A stretch of 7,162 nucleotides of DNA, taken from the NCBI GenBank assembly GCA_003132105.1, contig PKWS01000003.1, positions 1 through 7,162 of the forward strand, written 5' to 3'. The DNA is from Desulfosporosinus sp. GTDB taxonomy: Bacteria; Bacillota; Desulfitobacteriia; Desulfitobacteriales; Desulfitobacteriaceae. Both the position numbers and the translations under genes were made by a program. The stretch's first letter is position 1; each line of letters begins with the position of its first letter. Below, one piece after another: positions 6,018 through 7,162 of this stretch. The notes below the pieces were generated by a model. The model saw only the letters and a program-made list of their open reading frames with translations. It did not search any database and had not been told where the DNA came from.

Positions 6018-6087
6018 ATAATTCGATATATCAGGGGTTAATTCCTGCTTTTGTACTGAAAAATCAGGGGGTTTCTGCACCAGAATC

Positions 6088-6093
6088 ACCTAT
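6088..6093 (+). repeat. Target-site duplication, right copy (ACCTAT)
   Basis: A direct copy of 4109-4114, immediately next to the right terminal inverted repeat of the insertion sequence. Confidence 0.8.
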
Positions 6094-6109
6094 TGATTAG
6101 TTAATAAAT

Positions 6110-6442
6110 CTATTTAGGGTCAATGCTCAAGTCTGCCGGATGATTTGGGTAACCATTTGGTTGCAGAAGTGCTGGGTGGGAATCATCAGCTATACCAAAC
6201 AACTGTATTCGTACCCAGTTCGACCCAGTACGTGCACTGATAAACAGGTATCCTTGCGCATTATTTAATAAGCGAAAATCGAGTATGCCGAAGGACACTG
6301 TCGCATCTTGCCCCTTTAAGACATATGATACTGGCAAGGTATGAGTATGGGTAAGTTCGACTAAAACCGCGAAATGTAAATTAGATACTAATGAATGCTC
6401 TTTGTCGCCAGAATACGATATAGGATGTAAACTCAAACTCAC
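6110..6442 (-). CDS. Hypothetical protein, 110 residues, unrecognised
   Basis: I do not recognise this protein. It starts with GTG at 6440-6442, with AGGA seven bases upstream, and ends at 6110. It has no signal peptide or clear membrane helix. The middle is rich in beta-strand-like residues (SNLHFAVLVELTHTHTLP, then DATVSFGILDFRLLNN and WVRIQLFGIADD) and the tail is proline-rich (PNGYPNHPADLSIDP). One 13-codon piece, LHFAVLVELTHT, recurs almost exactly in the plus-strand ORF at 6639, in the same reading frame, which is mild evidence of protein coding. The stop is 17 bases from the insertion sequence's target duplication, so the element landed just downstream and left the ORF intact. It could be a real small protein, a relic, or chance. 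Confidence 0.4.
   Translation of the reverse strand: MSLSLHPISYSGDKEHSLVSNLHFAVLVELTHTHTLPVSYVLKGQDATVSFGILDFRLLNNAQGYLFISARTGSNWVRIQLFGIADDSHPALLQPNGYPNHPADLSIDPK
6343..6381 (-). repeat. 39-bp inverted repeat, copy within the 110-codon ORF
   Basis: The reverse complement of this stretch equals 6673-6711 at 38 of 39 positions. It encodes LHFAVLVELTHT in the minus-strand ORF. The single difference changes GAA (Glu) here to AAA (Lys) in the other copy. There is no matching sequence beyond the 39 bases and no clear target duplication at its edges. Confidence 0.8.
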
Positions 6443-6465
6443 GGAATCTTCCTAATCCTTTTAAT

Positions 6466-6567
6466 TCAAACTCTTGCCGAATCTGACACAATGTATTTGT
6501 GACAGATTCGATAAAAGTCCGCAATCCCTTGACATATAAGGGATTGCGGACTTTTTGCAATCGACAT
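6466..6567 (-). CDS. Possible 33-codon leader-type ORF running through two hairpins
   Basis: An ATG at 6565-6567 follows GAGGAG (6575-6580) by seven bases, an excellent ribosome site. The frame gives 33 residues, beginning MSIAKSPQSLICQG and ending SDSARV, and stops 23 bases before the GTG of the 110-codon ORF. The whole reading frame is occupied by two dyads (6479-6509 and 6513-6555), which is unusual for an ordinary gene and recalls a leader peptide whose translation controls RNA folding. No codon run that would reveal a sensed amino acid is evident. It resembles no protein I recognise. Confidence 0.3.
   Translation of the reverse strand: MSIAKSPQSLICQGIADFYRICHKYIVSDSARV
6479..6509. repeat. 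Hairpin 1 of the 6479-6555 pair
   Basis: GAATCTGACACAA (6479-6491) pairs with TTGTGACAGATTC (6497-6509) at 12 of 13 positions around a 5-base loop. There is no T-run on either strand. It lies three bases from the next hairpin, so both form one structured block. Confidence 0.6.
6513..6556. terminator. 18-bp perfect hairpin with T-tracts, terminator-like on both strands
   Basis: AAAAGTCCGCAATCCCTT (6513-6530) pairs perfectly with its complement at 6538-6555 around the loop GACATAT. Five T end the plus-strand arm (6552-6556), and four T end the minus-strand arm. No plus-strand gene lies upstream to be terminated, because the insertion sequence reads the other way. On the minus strand it falls inside the 33-codon ORF and before the 110-codon ORF, where it would act as an attenuator. 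Confidence 0.6.
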
Positions 6568-6582
6568 GTCAATACTCCTCAC

Positions 6583-6632
6583 TCTTTAACATGTCATACT
6601 AGATAATAATATTTAATATGACATGTTAAAGA
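6583..6632. repeat. 16-bp perfect inverted repeat with ACATGT cores
   Basis: TCTTTAACATGTCATA (6583-6598) is the exact reverse complement of 6617-6632, separated by 18 AT-rich bases. Each arm contains ACATGT, and a third ACATGT core inside the palindrome GACATGTC (6563-6570) overlaps the start codon of the 33-codon ORF. The arms lie between divergent ORFs (minus at 6567, plus at 6639), the place for an operator. An extrusion or RNA hairpin is the alternative. Confidence 0.55.
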
Positions 6633-6672
6633 ACAGAAATGATTATGGGGTTTGTAGAGCGTTTAACCGCTG

Positions 6673-6711
6673 ATTTACATTTCGCGGTTTTAGTCAAACT
6701 TACCCATACTC
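6673..6711 (+). repeat. 39-bp inverted repeat, second copy
   Basis: This matches the reverse complement of 6343-6381 at 38 of 39 positions. The copies lie 291 bases apart in opposite orientation, enclosing the cluster of dyads at 6479-6632. Confidence 0.8.
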
Positions 6712-6713
6712 GC

Positions 6714-6748
6714 AAAAAGGCCAATGTCATTGAGACATTGGCCTTTTT
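6714..6748 (-). terminator. Strong intrinsic terminator of the zinc-ribbon gene
   Basis: AAAAAGGCCAATGTC (6714-6728) pairs perfectly with GACATTGGCCTTTTT (6734-6748), a 15-bp stem with a 5-base loop and five T on each strand's exit side. It lies 34 bases after the stop of the minus-strand gene at 6783. It would also work on the plus strand. Confidence 0.85.
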
Positions 6749-6782
6749 GTTGTATCACTTGTGATAATAATTCATTGTTTTG

Positions 6783-6959
6783 CTAATCATCGGATGCGCA
6801 TTTATCACAAAGGATATAGACAGGTTCCACATCTTCTTTGCCGAAATAAAATATTGTATGGTGACAGCGCTCGCATACGACGCGGAACCAAAAAAAAGAC
6901 GGTTCAAGCATTTTCACGCTTATTGTTGAGTCTTCTGTGGTTTCAAGAGTGGTATTCAT
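6783..6959 (-). CDS. Small four-cysteine (zinc-ribbon-like) protein, 58 residues
   Basis: The ATG at 6957-6959 follows a near-perfect AAGGAGG by seven bases, the best ribosome site in the window. The product has an acidic, Thr-rich start (MNTTLETTEDSTISV), then two CxxC knuckles: Cys29/Cys32 (VVCERCHH) and Cys51/Cys54 (ILCDKCASDD), 18 residues apart. This spacing suits a single bound zinc in a ribbon fold. There is no membrane segment or signal peptide. A promoter with a 17-base spacer lies upstream and a strong terminator downstream, so it is a one-gene transcript. I cannot assign a function; small ribbons of this type may bind nucleic acid or protein partners. A 66-codon plus-strand frame over the same bases is its shadow. 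Confidence 0.8.
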   Translation of the reverse strand: MNTTLETTEDSTISVKMLEPSFFWFRVVCERCHHTIFYFGKEDVEPVYILCDKCASDD

Positions 6960-7040
6960 AGTTCATCCTCCTTATGGAATGATTTAGTTATTTTCTTAAG
7001 GAAGAAAGAGGTATATTGTGATTTTCATACATTGTACTAT

Positions 7041-7069
7041 ATTATACGAGCAAAGGCAATGAATGCTAA
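7041..7069 (-). promoter_or_regulatory. Promoter of the zinc-ribbon gene
   Basis: The minus strand reads TTAGCA (7064-7069), 17 bases, then a perfect TATAAT (7041-7046). Transcription would start near 7034, giving a leader of about 75 bases. The remaining bases to 7162 hold no gene that I can support, only a 7-bp GTTAAGT/ACTTAAC dyad (7099-7105 and 7144-7150) that is probably chance. Confidence 0.65.
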
Positions 7070-7162
7070 TTTAACAGTGTATTTTTAAAAATCAGAATGT
7101 TAAGTCATCTGGCATATAAATTGCATACTATTCATATTAGTGTACTTAACAACCCTGCACTG

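Larger units (their letters stand above)
4115..6087 (-). mobile_element. Complete IS1182-like insertion sequence, 1973 bp
   Basis: The ends are imperfect terminal inverted repeats of 16 bp, GATTCCAGTGCTGAAA (4115-4130) and, read inward from the right end, GATTCTGGTGCAGAAA (6087-6072), identical at 13 of 16 positions. They are flanked by the 6-bp direct repeat ACCTAT. Inside is one full-length transposase gene on the minus strand, 4299-5945, with all catalytic residues. The left 184 bp beyond the transposase stop contain no gene. Full coding capacity, paired ends and an unaltered duplication suggest a recent and possibly active insertion. The element sits between the TSUP terminator and the convergent ORF at 6110 and disrupts no recognisable gene. 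Confidence 0.88.
6639..6764 (+). pseudogene. 41-codon ORF, possible gene remnant
   Basis: The frame begins MIMGFVERLTADLHFAVLVKLTHT and ends at TGA 6762-6764. There is no Shine-Dalgarno site before its ATG. Residues 13-24 (LHFAVLVKLTHT) match the 110-codon ORF on the other strand in the same reading frame. The 3' part is the terminator hairpin at 6714-6748, so the last third is unlikely to be selected as protein. I read it as a fragment sharing ancestry with the opposite ORF rather than a working gene. Confidence 0.25.

Noticed and set aside
6381..6572. 63-codon minus-strand frame starting at TTG
   Set aside because: GAGGAG is only two bases from that TTG but seven from the ATG at 6567 in another frame. 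The composition is unremarkable.
6761..6961. 66-codon plus-strand frame at the right end
   Set aside because: It is antisense to the four-cysteine gene, which has a promoter, a strong ribosome site and a terminator.
1..7162. CRISPR array, tRNA or rRNA genes
   Set aside because: No regularly spaced direct repeats, no tRNA-like cloverleaf and no rRNA-like conserved segments were seen on either strand.

Overview
The window looks like a piece of chromosome from a low-GC, spore-former-type Firmicute. The best guess is class Clostridia, something like Desulfosporosinus or Desulfitobacterium. The grounds are AT-rich intergenic DNA, strong Shine-Dalgarno sites, PdxS-type vitamin B6 synthesis, a YheO/DauR-type regulator, a TSUP transporter and an IS1182-like element. 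The genus is an inference from gene content and style, not from any database match.

Layout, left to right. (1) 1-477, minus strand: the N-terminal half of pdxS (PLP synthase), cut by the window edge. (2) 478-742: a gene-free stretch with a plausible pdxS promoter and a long-range stem. (3) 743-2170, minus strand: a two-gene unit, ridA then a D-cysteine desulfhydrase/L-cysteate sulfo-lyase family gene. (4) 2171-2395: a very AT-rich divergent promoter region with a 22-bp perfect palindrome and a small dyad at the predicted start of the plus-strand transcript. (5) 2396-3055, plus: a YheO/DauR-type PAS-HTH regulator. (6) 3056-3207: an intergenic gap holding a C-run/TATA/G-run pseudopalindrome that resembles CsoR/CstR operators. 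(7) 3208-3957, plus: a TSUP (TauE/SafE) membrane exporter, followed by a strong terminator. (8) 4115-6087: a complete IS1182-like insertion sequence with 16-bp terminal inverted repeats, flanked by a 6-bp target duplication (ACCTAT). (9) 6094-6764: a poorly understood stretch with a 110-codon orphan ORF, two tiny ORFs, four dyads or hairpins and a 39-bp inverted repeat lying in the same reading frame in both copies. (10) 6783-6959, minus: a 58-residue four-cysteine (zinc-ribbon-like) protein with its own promoter and terminator.

How the genes may work together. The PLP enzyme should release 2-aminoacrylate plus sulfide (from D-cysteine) or sulfite (from L-cysteate). RidA hydrolyses the reactive 2-aminoacrylate to pyruvate and ammonia. 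The TSUP protein could carry the sulfur product across the membrane. The divergent YheO-type protein is the natural candidate regulator. The enzyme carries Thr at the two positions that mark ACC deaminases with Glu and Leu, so it is more likely a sulfur-releasing lyase than an ACC deaminase. A CsoR/CstR-like site before the exporter would fit sensing of sulfur species. The substrate and the regulatory logic are hypotheses.

The IS sits between the terminator of the TSUP gene and the convergent 110-codon ORF. It duplicated 6 bp and broke no recognisable gene.
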